The position numbers and the translations under genes are program-made. A DNA stretch of 64,000 nucleotides from positions 62,001 to 126,000 of the forward strand of contig DLHY01000153.1 of NCBI GenBank assembly GCA_002483445.1, written 5' to 3'. This DNA is from Blastocatellia bacterium UBA7656. GTDB lineage: Bacteria > Acidobacteriota > Blastocatellia > UBA7656. Below the pieces are notes generated by a model. The model was not told where the DNA came from, ran no database searches, and worked only from the letters and a program-made list of their open reading frames with translations. Below are positions 33,556 through 43,218 of this stretch, piece after piece. Position 1 is the stretch's first letter; each line of letters starts with the position of its first letter.

Positions 33556-34476
33556 CTACTCTTTCACCTGAACTTTGCTTCGAGCCAGCGCGGCTTCCTG
33601 GCGTTTCTGCTCAAGCTCGGCTATGCGCTTGGCGACATAGTTCTGCTCGCTCGCACTGGCGACCTGGCGAAGAGTTTCAACCGCCTCGTCGAACCGGAAA
33701 AGCCCCGCGTAACAATCGGCTATGCCGTAGACAGCGCGCTGACGGGTTTCCGCGTCCGCGCTTTGCGAAGCCAGCTTTTGATAAATAGGCAATGCCTGCT
33801 GATACTGCTCTCGCGCGATGTGATAAATCGAAGCTTCCCTCAGATATGCCCGTTCGCTCATCTCGTCATACGTGCCTTCGGTCACTTTTTCATATTCGGT
33901 GAGAGCCTGACTGTAGTTGCGCTGATCGAAATAAAGATCGGCGATTCGCAATCTGATTCGCCGCCACTCGGTTTGATCCTGCGAGTTGAGTTTCTCAAAC
34001 TCGGCCACTGCTTCATAAGCGCGCCCTGTTTCGGCCAGCACTTCAGCCATCCGCTCGCGCGCAGTCGCGGCCATCGGGTGCGAAGCGTCCTGACCTAAGA
34101 ATTCTCTGTAATGCGCGAGCGCCTGATCGTAGCGACTGAGGTTGAGGTAATAAATGTTGGCGAGTTGAAACCGGGCTTCCAGCGACTGCTCGCCCGAAGG
34201 CTCGGCTTGAAGAAATTCTTCATACTCTTGAGCCGCCGCGCGGTAATCTCCCGCGTCCCATGCTTCGAGAGCGCGACGCAATTCCTTCTGCTCGCCGCGA
34301 CCGAGGGCGAAAGCCGCGATGGTTATCGACAACACGACAACGACAGGCGCGGCTATCAGACTGACGCGCACCGCTGCCGAACGCTGCCATGCGCGAATCA
34401 GCTTTCCTGTCGCGCTGCGCTCGTAAGACTTCATTCGCAGCCACAGCTTAATTCGTTGTCTCGTCGTCTGTCGCAT
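33556..34476 (-). CDS. Membrane-anchored tetratricopeptide-repeat protein
   Basis: A 306-residue protein with one N-terminal membrane anchor (about residues 36-58, VSLIAAPVVVVLSITIAAFAL) and at least five TPR-like helical pairs behind it (from about 66: EAWDAGDYRAAAQEYEEFL, RYDQALAHYREFL, NYSQALTEYEKV, QYQQALPIYQKL, RFDEAVETLRQV). The topology resembles YfgM-type envelope chaperones with a short cytoplasmic N-terminus and a TPR domain outside. The start at 34476 overlaps the gyrA stop by 29 bases; ATG 34434 just after that stop is an equally good alternative. Linked to gyrA by overlap only. Confidence 0.75.
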   Translation of the reverse strand: MRQTTRQRIKLWLRMKSYERSATGKLIRAWQRSAAVRVSLIAAPVVVVLSITIAAFALGRGEQKELRRALEAWDAGDYRAAAQEYEEFLQAEPSGEQSLEARFQLANIYYLNLSRYDQALAHYREFLGQDASHPMAATARERMAEVLAETGRAYEAVAEFEKLNSQDQTEWRRIRLRIADLYFDQRNYSQALTEYEKVTEGTYDEMSERAYLREASIYHIAREQYQQALPIYQKLASQSADAETRQRAVYGIADCYAGLFRFDEAVETLRQVASASEQNYVAKRIAELEQKRQEAALARSKVQVKE

Positions 34477-37396
34477 CCTGTTGACGCTCGATGAGCGAGG
34501 CCGAAGCCACCATGTCTCCGTCTGATGTGTCGATTATTGTAACGCCTTGAGTCGAGCGGCCCGATTTCCTTATGCTCCTGGTCTCGACTCGAATCATTTT
34601 GCCCTGATTGGTGATTATAAGCACCTGGCTTTCGTCATTCACGGGCAGCACCGCGACGACTTTGCCGTTGCGCTCGGAGGTCTTCATATTGATGACCCCC
34701 TTGCCTGCGCGCGACTGCAATCTGTACTCTTCGAGATTCGTCCGCTTGCCATATCCGTTTTCTGAAATCGAGAGCATCTCTTCTTCGCCCGTGACGGCGG
34801 CGACGCTGATGACGTAATCGCCTTTGTCGAGCGTGATGCCGCGCACTCCGTAAGCGGGCCGTCCCATGGGGCGGGCGTCGGATTCCTCGAAGCATATAGC
34901 CATGCCTTCGTGAGTGGCCATGAAGATTTTCATCTTGCCGTCGGTCAACTCTGCCGCTATCAGTTCATCGTCTTCGTCAATGCCCATGGCGATGATTCCG
35001 TTGGCGCGGATGTTTGCGAATTCCGACAGCTCGGTTTTCTTGATCGTGCCTTTGCGGGTAACGAACGCGACGTAGCGGCCTTCTTCGAAATCGCGCACGG
35101 CCACGATGCCCGCGACCGCTTCGCCTTTCTGCATGTTGACCAGATTGACTATCGCTTTCCCGCGACCCGCAGCCGCCGCGTCGGGAATCTCATGCACCTT
35201 CAATTTATAAACCTGCCCTTTGCTGGTGAAGATCATTATGTAGCTGTGCGCGGAGGCGACGAACAGATGATTGACGAGGTCTTCGGTCTTGAGCGAAGCG
35301 CCCCTGCGCCCCATCCCTCCCCGCCGCTGCGCGCGATATACCGACACGGGCGTGCGCTTGATGTAGCCCGAATGAGTCACCGTTATGGCCATGTCTTCGT
35401 CGGCTATGAGGTCTTCGAGCGTGAGTTCCGCGCCCGCTTCTATTATCTCGGTGCGGCGTTTGTCTCCGTAAGAGTGTTGAATCTCGCGAAGCTCCTTGAC
35501 GATGAGGTTGCGAAGGACTGATTCGTTGCCGAGTATCTCCTGAAGTTCGGCGATGCGCTGGATGACCTCGCGATATTCATCGATGAGTTTTTGTCGCTCA
35601 AGCCCCGTGAGTCGTTGAAGCTGCATTTCCAGAATGGCGCGGGCCTGGGCTTCGGTGAATTTGAATCTGAGGATGAGCGCCTCGCGCGCTTCCTGTGTGC
35701 TTTTGGATTTGCGAATCGTAGAGATGACGGCATCGAGTTGGTCGATTGCCTTCTTGAGACCTTCGAGTATATGAGCGCGAGCTTCGGCCTTCCTGAGTTC
35801 ATACTTCGTGCGGCGAATGACGACATCGCGGCGATGCTCGATAAAGATGCCGATAGTATCGACGAGGTTCAACTCCCGCGGCTGTCCGTTGACTATGGCG
35901 AGATTGATGACGCCGAAGCTCTGTTGCATGGGCGTGAGCTTGTAGAGATTGTTGAGCACGATGTCGGGAATGGCATCTCGTTTGAGTTCGATCATGATTC
36001 TCATGCCTTCGCGATCCGACTCGTCGCGAAGATCGGAAATGCCTTCGATTTTTTTATCGTTTATAAGCTCGGCTATGCGCTCGATGAGCTTGGCCTTGTT
36101 GACCTGATAAGGAATTTCGGTGATGACTATGGCCATGCGCTCGCCCGATTTCCCTGCGCGATCAATTGCGGCTCGCGCTCGCATGACGATGCTGCCGCGA
36201 CCCGTTTCATAAGCGTTACGTATACCCTCGCGACCGTAGATGAAACCGCCCGTGGGAAAATCAGGGCCGGGCAGAAAATTCATAAGCGTCTTGAGCCGCG
36301 CGCCGGGATTTTGTATCAGGTAGATGGTCGCTTCGATGACTTCGGTGAGGTTGTGCGGCGGAATGTTTGTGGCCATGCCGACGGCTATGCCTGACGAGCC
36401 GTTGACCAATAGGTTCGGTATGCGAGTGGGAAGCACAGTCGGCTCGACTCGCGATTCGTCATAGTTGGGAATGAAATCGACAGTGTCTTTGTCGATGTCG
36501 GAGAGAGCCTCAGTAGCGAGTCGAGTCAATCGAGCTTCAGTATAGCGGTAGGCGGCTGCAGCGTCGCCATCGACTGAATTGGAAACTGTGCATCCATTCG
36601 CCAGCATGAAGTTATGATGTTCGTTCACCGTTATGTCGTAGACATCGGCGCATTCATTGAGCCAGTGAACGTCAACCGCGCACCGATTGAAAGACCCAAC
36701 GGCCTTAGCCAATCCACTCGTCGGATTCAATGCAAAACTGAGGTTGCCGACCGTAGCCGCACTGCTGGAAAACTGGTGCATTAAACTGTGCGCTTTGGTG
36801 AGATTCTGCGCCTCTTCCCATCGGCCATCATCTAGCATGAAACGATGATCCGGGGTGCATCGCACTTTCGAGCCGTCATCGAATGTAAGTTCGATCAACT
36901 GCGCGTTGCGCCGCGTAATTCGCGAATAGCGACCTTCGCCGACGACTATGCAACCACTCGAATCGACTGAGTAAACATAGAAGATTTCATCCTTCGGCAA
37001 CTGGGCGAGTTCAGCGAACGTGCGCTCGGTGCCATCGAGCAGTTTGATCTTCGTGTCACCAGTGAAGCAGCCAAAATTTCCCTGCCCGTCGATGAGCGGA
37101 TAGCGCATGGAAAAATCCTGCGCCATGCGCACCATCGCATCATAAACAGCCGTGTCTCCGTGAGGATGATATTTGCCGAGAGCGTCGCCCACGACAGTCG
37201 CCGATTTTTTGAAAGGCTTTCCCGGCCCTAGTCCGGCTTCGTGCATCACAAAAAGTATGCGGCGATGAACGGGCTTGAGTCCGTCTCGCGCATCCGGCAA
37301 AGCGCGTCCTATGATGACGCTCATAGCGTAGTCCAGATAGCTACGCTTCATCTCGTCTTCTATATTGATGGGAACTTTCTGAATCGCTTCGGCCAT
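34448..37396 (-). CDS. gyrA: DNA gyrase subunit A precursor, interrupted by a mini-intein
   Basis: Type II topoisomerase breakage-reunion subunit. The start is placed at ATG 37396 (MAEAIQKVPINIEDEM), which follows GGAGAGAAAGAG and gives 982 residues; a longer frame from 37474 adds unrelated sequence. After Gly109 (DGQGNFG) a 164-residue intein is inserted and the gyrase resumes at SVDGDAAAAYRYTEARL, leaving about 818 residues after splicing. The catalytic tyrosine, in RYTEARL, is residue 121 of the spliced protein. The C-terminal wrapping domain has a modified GyrA box, QRRGGMG. Splicing must occur for viability if this is the sole gyrA copy. The classic mycobacterial GyrA intein sits 12 residues further on, next to that tyrosine, so this site is different. 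Confidence 0.95.
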   Translation of the reverse strand: MAEAIQKVPINIEDEMKRSYLDYAMSVIIGRALPDARDGLKPVHRRILFVMHEAGLGPGKPFKKSATVVGDALGKYHPHGDTAVYDAMVRMAQDFSMRYPLIDGQGNFGCFTGDTKIKLLDGTERTFAELAQLPKDEIFYVYSVDSSGCIVVGEGRYSRITRRNAQLIELTFDDGSKVRCTPDHRFMLDDGRWEEAQNLTKAHSLMHQFSSSAATVGNLSFALNPTSGLAKAVGSFNRCAVDVHWLNECADVYDITVNEHHNFMLANGCTVSNSVDGDAAAAYRYTEARLTRLATEALSDIDKDTVDFIPNYDESRVEPTVLPTRIPNLLVNGSSGIAVGMATNIPPHNLTEVIEATIYLIQNPGARLKTLMNFLPGPDFPTGGFIYGREGIRNAYETGRGSIVMRARAAIDRAGKSGERMAIVITEIPYQVNKAKLIERIAELINDKKIEGISDLRDESDREGMRIMIELKRDAIPDIVLNNLYKLTPMQQSFGVINLAIVNGQPRELNLVDTIGIFIEHRRDVVIRRTKYELRKAEARAHILEGLKKAIDQLDAVISTIRKSKSTQEAREALILRFKFTEAQARAILEMQLQRLTGLERQKLIDEYREVIQRIAELQEILGNESVLRNLIVKELREIQHSYGDKRRTEIIEAGAELTLEDLIADEDMAITVTHSGYIKRTPVSVYRAQRRGGMGRRGASLKTEDLVNHLFVASAHSYIMIFTSKGQVYKLKVHEIPDAAAAGRGKAIVNLVNMQKGEAVAGIVAVRDFEEGRYVAFVTRKGTIKKTELSEFANIRANGIIAMGIDEDDELIAAELTDGKMKIFMATHEGMAICFEESDARPMGRPAYGVRGITLDKGDYVISVAAVTGEEEMLSISENGYGKRTNLEEYRLQSRAGKGVINMKTSERNGKVVAVLPVNDESQVLIITNQGKMIRVETRSIRKSGRSTQGVTIIDTSDGDMVASASLIERQQDATDDETTN
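36578..37069 (-). mobile_element. GyrA mini-intein, 164 aa, no endonuclease domain
   Basis: Residues 110-273 of the precursor. Block A begins at Cys1 (CFTGDTKIKLLDGT), block B is VRCTPDHRFMLDDG with the Thr72 and His75 pair, block F is DVYDITVNEHHNFMLANG, and the C-terminus is GCTVSN followed by extein Ser (+1). Only the splicing blocks are present; there is no LAGLIDADG motif, so it is a mini-intein that cannot home by itself. The penultimate residue is Ser where most inteins have His. Splicing should join Gly109 to the extein Ser. Confidence 0.93.
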
Positions 37397-37599
37397 TTTA
37401 TCTCTTTCTCTCCGGGGTCGGTTTTCCTGCGGGGCAAGTGCGGATGAAGACCGCGGGACTCGGCTTTTCAACAACCAGCCTTACCCCTGTTTTTTGGTTT
37501 TTCCTATGTTGCATAGCGGGGTTTCCAGCCACTTGAAGCAAAGGGCATTCTACCTCATCGGAGAGATTTTTATCAAACCGGATTCGCGCCTGAAATACT

Positions 37600-37619
37600 G
37601 GAAAAATCGGCGATTTTCC
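37600..37619 (-). terminator. Possible terminator after the HD-hydrolase gene
   Basis: On the minus strand GGAAAATCG-CCGATTTTTCC forms a hairpin of about 8 base pairs in A/T-rich sequence, ending in Ts, 15-35 bases after the stop of the HD-domain gene. Weak evidence, since the stem is short. Confidence 0.35.
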
Positions 37620-37634
37620 CCGGAAAATGGCCTG

Positions 37635-38213
37635 CTATGCGAGGCTTTTGATGTGGAGGCGAAGCTCTTCGAGAAGGCGGCTCATTTCGCGGTGAATATA
37701 CTCGCTTGAGCGACGCGCCATGGGCAGGTAGAGCCGTTCGGTGGTGTAGAGATAGCGGCGTTTTTTTTCCGTCTTAGGAGAGTGGAACAGGTAGCGAAGA
37801 TTATCCAGCCGGTCGCATAGTTTGACTATCGGCGCGCCTGTGTGAGCGGCAGCTTCGATGGCCGCGAGATAATCCTCAAGGCTCGTGTCTTCGAATTTCG
37901 TCAGCAGCCAGACCACTTCAGCCACCTCCTGTCCGAAATCCCGTTCGATATCTTCGCGCGTCGCGGGGCTGTCTTCGATCACGTCGTGAAGCAGAGCAGA
38001 GCATACGAGTCTGGTCGAATGTATTTGAAGCTCATCGACAAGTGATATGGCCACGCGGAGGGGATGAATGATGTAGGGCGTTCCTTCATCGCGCATCTGT
38101 CCGAGGTGCGCCCTTGAGGCGACCGTGTATGCGCGCTCGATCTGAGCGATCTCTTCCGGGCCGAGATGCGGAGCGAGTTGTTCGGCTAGATACTGGTAGC
38201 TTTTTTCATGCAT
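37635..38213 (-). CDS. HD-domain phosphohydrolase resembling the RelA/SpoT hydrolase domain
   Basis: About 192 residues from ATG 38213 (MHEKSYQYLAEQLAPHL); a longer frame reaches 38330 but the extension does not look conserved. The HD signature is spread as in SpoT: HPLRVA near 66, HDVIED near 91 and KLCDRLDNLR further on. The domain matches the (p)ppGpp hydrolase half of SpoT without synthetase, TGS or ACT domains, so it could be a small alarmone hydrolase or another HD enzyme of nucleotide metabolism. It lies downstream of the gyrA leader on the same strand as gyrA but starts upstream of it, so it is transcribed toward gyrA with a 238-base gap. Confidence 0.78.
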   Translation of the reverse strand: MHEKSYQYLAEQLAPHLGPEEIAQIERAYTVASRAHLGQMRDEGTPYIIHPLRVAISLVDELQIHSTRLVCSALLHDVIEDSPATREDIERDFGQEVAEVVWLLTKFEDTSLEDYLAAIEAAAHTGAPIVKLCDRLDNLRYLFHSPKTEKKRRYLYTTERLYLPMARRSSEYIHREMSRLLEELRLHIKSLA

Positions 38214-38374
38214 GACTTGAATCCACTCTAACAGAGCGATCATTTCGCATTCAAGAAGGCGAGAGGCCGGGGCAGGCTGCTTTGCTTTGATTTTCAGCCA
38301 GCTTTCGGTAAAGTGCAGTAGTCGATTCAAGTCCGGCGCTTATGCTGACTTCTGTCATTGAGGAGGAATCAACC

Positions 38375-41300
38375 ATGTTTCGATGGGAGAGCGCGCGAAG
38401 GTTTCTCGCGCTGTTTGCAATAATGATAATCTCGCTTCCCGTCGCAATCATACTTGGGCAGGAAGCGAAAAAAGATGAAGAGAAAAAAGAAGAGGAGCTT
38501 CCTCTCAAATCAACGGAGAAAATCGAATTCACCACCGACGAAGGCACATGGATGTCTTTGGACGTGTCGCCCGATGGACAGACGATCATATTCGATCTTC
38601 TGGGCGACATCTACACCCTGCCCGTCGCAGGCGGGGAGGCGAATCGAATAATCGGCGGAATCTCTTTCGAGGGTCAGCCGCGCTTTTCGCCCGACGGAAA
38701 AAGGATAGTCTTCACGAGCGACCGCAGCGGCGCGGAAAATCTCTGGACGGCTGACCGTGACGGGTCGAACCCGAAAGCGTTGACCACAGGGCGCAACGGG
38801 CGATTCATCTCGCCCGCGTGGACGCCCGACGGCCAGTACGTCATCGCGTCGAAGGGGGGCGAAACTCTTCTGGAGACGCCCACTTTATGGATGTACAACA
38901 AAGACGGCGGCACAGGCATACACCTCGGCCCGCCCCCTCCGCCTCTGCCCTCGCCCGATTCGCCCACGCCTCCGCAACCGCGACCGACAAAGATGGGCGC
39001 TGTGGTTTCGCCCGACGGACGTTTCGTTTATTACGCGATGCGAATGGGCACGGTCGAATGGGATTACAACGCCAGTTTTCCCATCTGGCAGATAGTCCGC
39101 TTCGACCGCGACACGAGCGAAACGGCTACGATCACCAATGCGCAGGGAAGCGCCATGCGCCCTCTGCTTTCGCCCGATGGAAAAAGTCTCGTTTATGCAA
39201 CCCGCTTCGAGACAACGACTGCGCTTCGTGTGCGCGACCTTGAGACCAACAAGGAAAGATGGCTTACGCCGAACGTCACGCGCGATGATCAGGAGTCGCG
39301 CGCCACGCGGGACCTGATGCCGGGGTATGCGTTTATGCCTGATGGCCGCTCGCTCATAGTTCCAATCGATGGGAAAATTCAGCGCGTCGATTTCGAAACC
39401 GGCAAGGCTACAGTGATTCCATTCTCTGCGAAAGTCGAAGCCGAGATCGCCCCGCGACTCCACTTCGACTACCGGGTCGATGACAGCGCAACCCTCCGCG
39501 CAAGACTCATTCGCTGGACGGCGCTTTCGCCCGACGGCAGGCGCGTAGCCTTCAGCGCGCTCAATAAACTTTATGTGATGGATTTGCCCAACGGGCAGCC
39601 CCGCCGTCTGACCGCTTCGACGGTGGGAGAGTTTATGCCCTCATGGTCGGCGGACGGGCGATGGATAACTTATGTCACGTGGTCGACGGAAGGCGGACAT
39701 ATCTGGCGCATCTCAACGGACGGTTCGTCTCAGCCTCAGCAGGTCACGCGAGTGGCGGCGTTTTATTCTTATCCGATATTCTCGCCCGACGCTTCACGGA
39801 TAGTTTTCATTCAGGGAACGACCGAAGATCAACTTTACTCTTTCCTGAAAGAACGCCAGCCCGACCTGCTTCACAATCCCGCTGAAGTGGCAGGCATCCA
39901 GCCCGCATCGGGGCTTGACCTCAGATGGATGCCCGCCGGGGGCGGCGCGTCGAAACTGATAGGCTCGACTCAGGGCGGCTCGCTTCCTCATTTCGCGAAC
40001 GACCCGGAACGCATTTATCTGACTGCTCCCAATGGTCTCACATCGGTGCGCATCGATGGTTATGATCGAAGAGCGCACCTCAAAGTGACAGGCACAGGCG
40101 CAACGTTCAGCCTCGCTCCGCCTGCCGCAGACGAGATAAAACTTTCGCCCGATGGCTTACGCGCTTTCGTGAGCATTCAAAACAAGCTCTACATCATCAA
40201 CGTTCCGAAAGCCGGACGCGAAACCGTCAACGTCACAATCGCTCCATCAGGGCCTGCGTCCGTTCCGGTGAAAAAGATTTCCGCTGAAGGCGGCGACGAC
40301 ATAGCGTGGTCTGCTGACGGAAAATCTGTTACCTGGGCGATGGGCGCGAAGTTTTATCGTCAGGACGCATCGGCAGACAAGCCTGAAGTCGTGGAAGCTG
40401 TGATCGAATCAGTGCGAGCGAAACCGAAGGGGACGGTCGTGCTTTCAGGCGCGCGAATAGTCACGATGAAGGGCGATGAGGTCATAGAGCGCGGAGACAT
40501 CGTTGTGACGGACAATCGCATCGCGGCCATCGGCGTGAAGGGCAGAGTCACAATACCAGCGGGCGCGAAAGTCATCGATGCGACCGGCAAGACGATCATA
40601 CCCGGTTTCGTGGACGTTCACGCTCACATGTGGAATCCGCGCAATCTGCATCAGACGCAAATCTGGCAGTACCTCGCCAATCTCGCCTATGGAGTGACTA
40701 CCACGCGCGACCCGCAGAGCGGATCGAATGATGTTTTCGCTTATGCCGATCTCGTAGAGGCGGGCGAGATAATCGGCCCGCGAGTTTATTCAACCGGGCC
40801 GGGCGTGTTTTCTCTGTCAGGTCTCGACGATAAGGAGGCCACGCGCAACTACATCCGTCGCTACAAGGAAGCCTATCGCACCACCACCTTGAAGCAATAT
40901 ATGTCGGGTGATCGCATGGTGCGTCAGTGGGTGGCGATGGCGTGCAGGGAATTCGGAATCACTCCGACGACCGAAGGCGCGCTCGATTTCAAGCTCGACC
41001 TCACTCAGATGGCCGACGGGTTTTCAGGCAACGAGCATTCGCTTCCCATTCACCCCATCTACAAAGACGTGGCTGAGTACGTCGCGCGCACACGGACTTT
41101 TTACACGCCGACTATTCTGGTGGCTTACGGAGCGCCGTGGTCTGAAAATTACTGGTTCGAAAATACAAACGTGCATGGCGATCAGAAGCTCCGCAGGTTC
41201 ATTCCGCACGCGCTTCTCGATACTATGGTCAAGCGTCGTCGCCAGTGGTTTTCGGCTGAAGAGTACGGACACGCCAGTATTGCGCGCGGCTGCGCGGCGG

Positions 41301-41677
41301 TAGTGCGCGCAGGCGGGCGAGTGTGCCTCGGCGGTCACGGCCAGTTGCAGGGATTGGGGTGTCACTGGGAAATCTGGAATCTTCAGTCGGGCGGGATGAG
41401 CGCGCATGAAGCTCTGCGATGCGCGACTCTGTTCGGCGCGGAAGCGATAGGGCTGGCTCAGGACACAGGCTCAGTCGAAGTCGGAAAGCTGGCCGATCTG
41501 ATCGTGCTTGATAAAAATCCGCTTCAGGATATTCGCAACACGAATACCATTCGCTGGGTGATGAAGAACGGCGAGTTGTTCGAAGGCGATACGCTCAATC
41601 AGATGTGGCCCGTTGAGAAGAAACTCGAAAAGATGTACTGGTGGGACAACGACCCGCCAGCAGAAAGGCAAAAGTAA
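38375..41677 (+). CDS. Secreted WD40/TolB-like beta-propeller fused to amidohydrolase
   Basis: An 1100-residue exported fusion. The start at ATG 38375 (MFRWESARRF) has GAGGAGGAA in front. A signal peptide (about 1-28) is followed by a charged linker and TolB-like propeller repeats (from about 40 to 660), with repeated LSPDGK, FSPDG, WTPDG and SADGRW signatures, and then a C-terminal amidohydrolase (about 690-1090) with the metal pair in VDVHAHMW, later GNEHSLPIHP and GGHGQLQGLGCHWE. The proline-rich loop about 190-210 is unusual. Such proteins are widespread in acidobacteria and Bacteroidetes and are annotated as amidohydrolases of unknown substrate, possibly periplasmic peptidase or imidase activity. 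Stands alone. Confidence 0.85.
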   Translation: MFRWESARRFLALFAIMIISLPVAIILGQEAKKDEEKKEEELPLKSTEKIEFTTDEGTWMSLDVSPDGQTIIFDLLGDIYTLPVAGGEANRIIGGISFEGQPRFSPDGKRIVFTSDRSGAENLWTADRDGSNPKALTTGRNGRFISPAWTPDGQYVIASKGGETLLETPTLWMYNKDGGTGIHLGPPPPPLPSPDSPTPPQPRPTKMGAVVSPDGRFVYYAMRMGTVEWDYNASFPIWQIVRFDRDTSETATITNAQGSAMRPLLSPDGKSLVYATRFETTTALRVRDLETNKERWLTPNVTRDDQESRATRDLMPGYAFMPDGRSLIVPIDGKIQRVDFETGKATVIPFSAKVEAEIAPRLHFDYRVDDSATLRARLIRWTALSPDGRRVAFSALNKLYVMDLPNGQPRRLTASTVGEFMPSWSADGRWITYVTWSTEGGHIWRISTDGSSQPQQVTRVAAFYSYPIFSPDASRIVFIQGTTEDQLYSFLKERQPDLLHNPAEVAGIQPASGLDLRWMPAGGGASKLIGSTQGGSLPHFANDPERIYLTAPNGLTSVRIDGYDRRAHLKVTGTGATFSLAPPAADEIKLSPDGLRAFVSIQNKLYIINVPKAGRETVNVTIAPSGPASVPVKKISAEGGDDIAWSADGKSVTWAMGAKFYRQDASADKPEVVEAVIESVRAKPKGTVVLSGARIVTMKGDEVIERGDIVVTDNRIAAIGVKGRVTIPAGAKVIDATGKTIIPGFVDVHAHMWNPRNLHQTQIWQYLANLAYGVTTTRDPQSGSNDVFAYADLVEAGEIIGPRVYSTGPGVFSLSGLDDKEATRNYIRRYKEAYRTTTLKQYMSGDRMVRQWVAMACREFGITPTTEGALDFKLDLTQMADGFSGNEHSLPIHPIYKDVAEYVARTRTFYTPTILVAYGAPWSENYWFENTNVHGDQKLRRFIPHALLDTMVKRRRQWFSAEEYGHASIARGCAAVVRAGGRVCLGGHGQLQGLGCHWEIWNLQSGGMSAHEALRCATLFGAEAIGLAQDTGSVEVGKLADLIVLDKNPLQDIRNTNTIRWVMKNGELFEGDTLNQMWPVEKKLEKMYWWDNDPPAERQK

Positions 41678-41679
41678 AA

Positions 41680-41800
41680 AGGCAAAAGGCAAAAAGGAGC
41701 CATTCACATTGTTTCCAACGAAGCCCTGACAGGATAAAAACAGATGACGGCTCCAAATAACCGACTCCAGACTCCAGACTCTGGACTCCAGACTTTTTTC
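41680..41800. repeat. Two short repeat arrays (AAAAGGC and GACTCCA units)
   Basis: GGCAAAAGGCAAAAAGGAG at 41681-41700 and CAGACTCCAGACTCTGGACTCC at 41767-41789 (both directions of GACTCCA) fill most of the gap before the serine hydrolase gene. Confidence 0.55.
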
Positions 41801-41815
41801 CGAGGAGATACCTTC

Positions 41816-42907
41816 ATGAAAAACAAACGCAGGCTTTCGATCATACTCGCTCTGCTCGTTTTTGCGACCGCTGCGCGGGCCGACCAGATCGATGTCTACA
41901 TCAAGGCGGAAATGACCAAGCAGCGCATTCCCGGCGTCTCGATTGCAATCATCAGAAACGGCAGCGAGATGGTGAAGGCGCGCGGCTACGGGCTTGCCAA
42001 TGTCGAACTGGGTGTCGCCGCTTCGCCCGATACGGTCTATCGCATAGGGTCGGTCAGCAAGCAGTTCCTTGCCGCAGGCATCATGCTGCTGGTCGAAGAA
42101 GGCAAGCTTCGTCTCGATGATTCGATTACCAAATATCTCGAAGGCTCGCCTGAGTTGTGGAAGACAATAACTATCCGTCATCTGCTCTCGCACACATCGG
42201 GGCTTGTCCGCGAAGCTCCGGGATTCAACCCGTTAAAGATCCAAAGCGACCTCGATGTTATAAAGACAGCGTACTCGCTGCCGCTGCGCTTTCCTGTGGG
42301 AGAGAAGTGGGAGTATTCGAATCTCGGTTATTTCGCGCTGGCCGAAATCATAAGCAAGGCGAGCGGCAAAGCGTGGGGCGACTACATGCGGGAGCGCGTG
42401 TTCAAGCCGTTAGGGATGAATTCGACGCGCGTGATAGATATGAAAGAAATCGTTTCGAATCGCGCCAGCGGCTATGCGTGGAAGGACAACCGGATGGAAA
42501 ACGCGGACACGCTTCTGGCCCTCAGACCGAGCGGCGCGTTTCTTTCGACCGCGATGGATATGGCCCGCTGGGACACGGCGCTTTACACGGATAAAATCCT
42601 GAAACAATCTTCCCGTGACGAGATGTGGAAGCCCGTCATGGAGACTTCTCGCAAGACAATCGATGGCGCAACGCAATCTTACGGGCTGGGTTGGTTCATC
42701 GCGCAGATGAACGGTCACAGAGCGATTTTTCACGGCGGCGCTCAACCCGGATTTCGCGCCGAGTTCACGCGATTCATCGATGACAAGCTGACTGTTGTCG
42801 TGCTGACGAATGCCGATGGAGCGAGACCTGATGTCATCGCCCGCGGCATAGCGGGATTTTATATTCCCGATCTTGCAGTCAAAGAAAAAGCGCAGTCGGC
42901 CAAATGA
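41816..42907 (+). CDS. Secreted serine hydrolase, beta-lactamase class C / penicillin-binding-like
   Basis: A 363-residue exported enzyme of the beta-lactamase family (class C/AmpH/EstB group). The start at ATG 41816 has GAGGAG upstream and opens a signal peptide (about 1-22, ending AARA). The three active-site motifs are S-x-x-K in GSVSKQF (about 82), Y-x-N in WEYSNLGY (about 167) and HGG in FHGGAQPG (about 300), all in place. Relatives hydrolyse peptides, esters or beta-lactams, and the family as a whole says little about substrate. It overlaps the following small gene by ATGA. Confidence 0.85.
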   Translation: MKNKRRLSIILALLVFATAARADQIDVYIKAEMTKQRIPGVSIAIIRNGSEMVKARGYGLANVELGVAASPDTVYRIGSVSKQFLAAGIMLLVEEGKLRLDDSITKYLEGSPELWKTITIRHLLSHTSGLVREAPGFNPLKIQSDLDVIKTAYSLPLRFPVGEKWEYSNLGYFALAEIISKASGKAWGDYMRERVFKPLGMNSTRVIDMKEIVSNRASGYAWKDNRMENADTLLALRPSGAFLSTAMDMARWDTALYTDKILKQSSRDEMWKPVMETSRKTIDGATQSYGLGWFIAQMNGHRAIFHGGAQPGFRAEFTRFIDDKLTVVVLTNADGARPDVIARGIAGFYIPDLAVKEKAQSAK

Positions 42908-43200
42908 AACATCCGATCCATCGCGTAGAGTCGTTTGAGATCGTCGCCCCGTATACTTTGCAGGTAAGATTTGACGATGAGACGGAGCAGGTCATAGATT
43001 TCCAGCCTGTATTGGCAGGCGAGTTATACGGGCCATTGCGTGATTTGACTTTATTCAATCAGGTGAAGATTGATTCCGAAGTGCGCACACTCGTATGGCC
43101 CAATGGCGCAGATTTCGATCCGGCAACTCTGCACGACTGGCCGGAACAGATAGAAGCATTGAAGGCCCAGGCCCAACAGTGGGAAACGGTGACAGCGTAA
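42904..43200 (+). CDS. DUF2442-domain protein
   Basis: A 98-residue protein that carries a DUF2442 domain: HRVESFEIVAPYTLQVRFDD, a FQPVLAGELYGPL segment, RTLVWPNGADFDPATLHDW. DUF2442 proteins are often next to DUF4160 genes and have been proposed as toxin-antitoxin parts, but no DUF4160 partner is here. The start overlaps the stop of the serine hydrolase gene by four bases, giving coupled translation; the tie may be accidental. Confidence 0.8.
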   Translation: MKHPIHRVESFEIVAPYTLQVRFDDETEQVIDFQPVLAGELYGPLRDLTLFNQVKIDSEVRTLVWPNGADFDPATLHDWPEQIEALKAQAQQWETVTA

Positions 43201-43218
43201 GCGAGAGCCAATCGCCGA

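Noticed and set aside
42904..43200. DUF2442 gene as half of a toxin-antitoxin pair
   Set aside because: No DUF4160 or other toxin-like gene is adjacent; the neighbour that overlaps it is an exported serine hydrolase.
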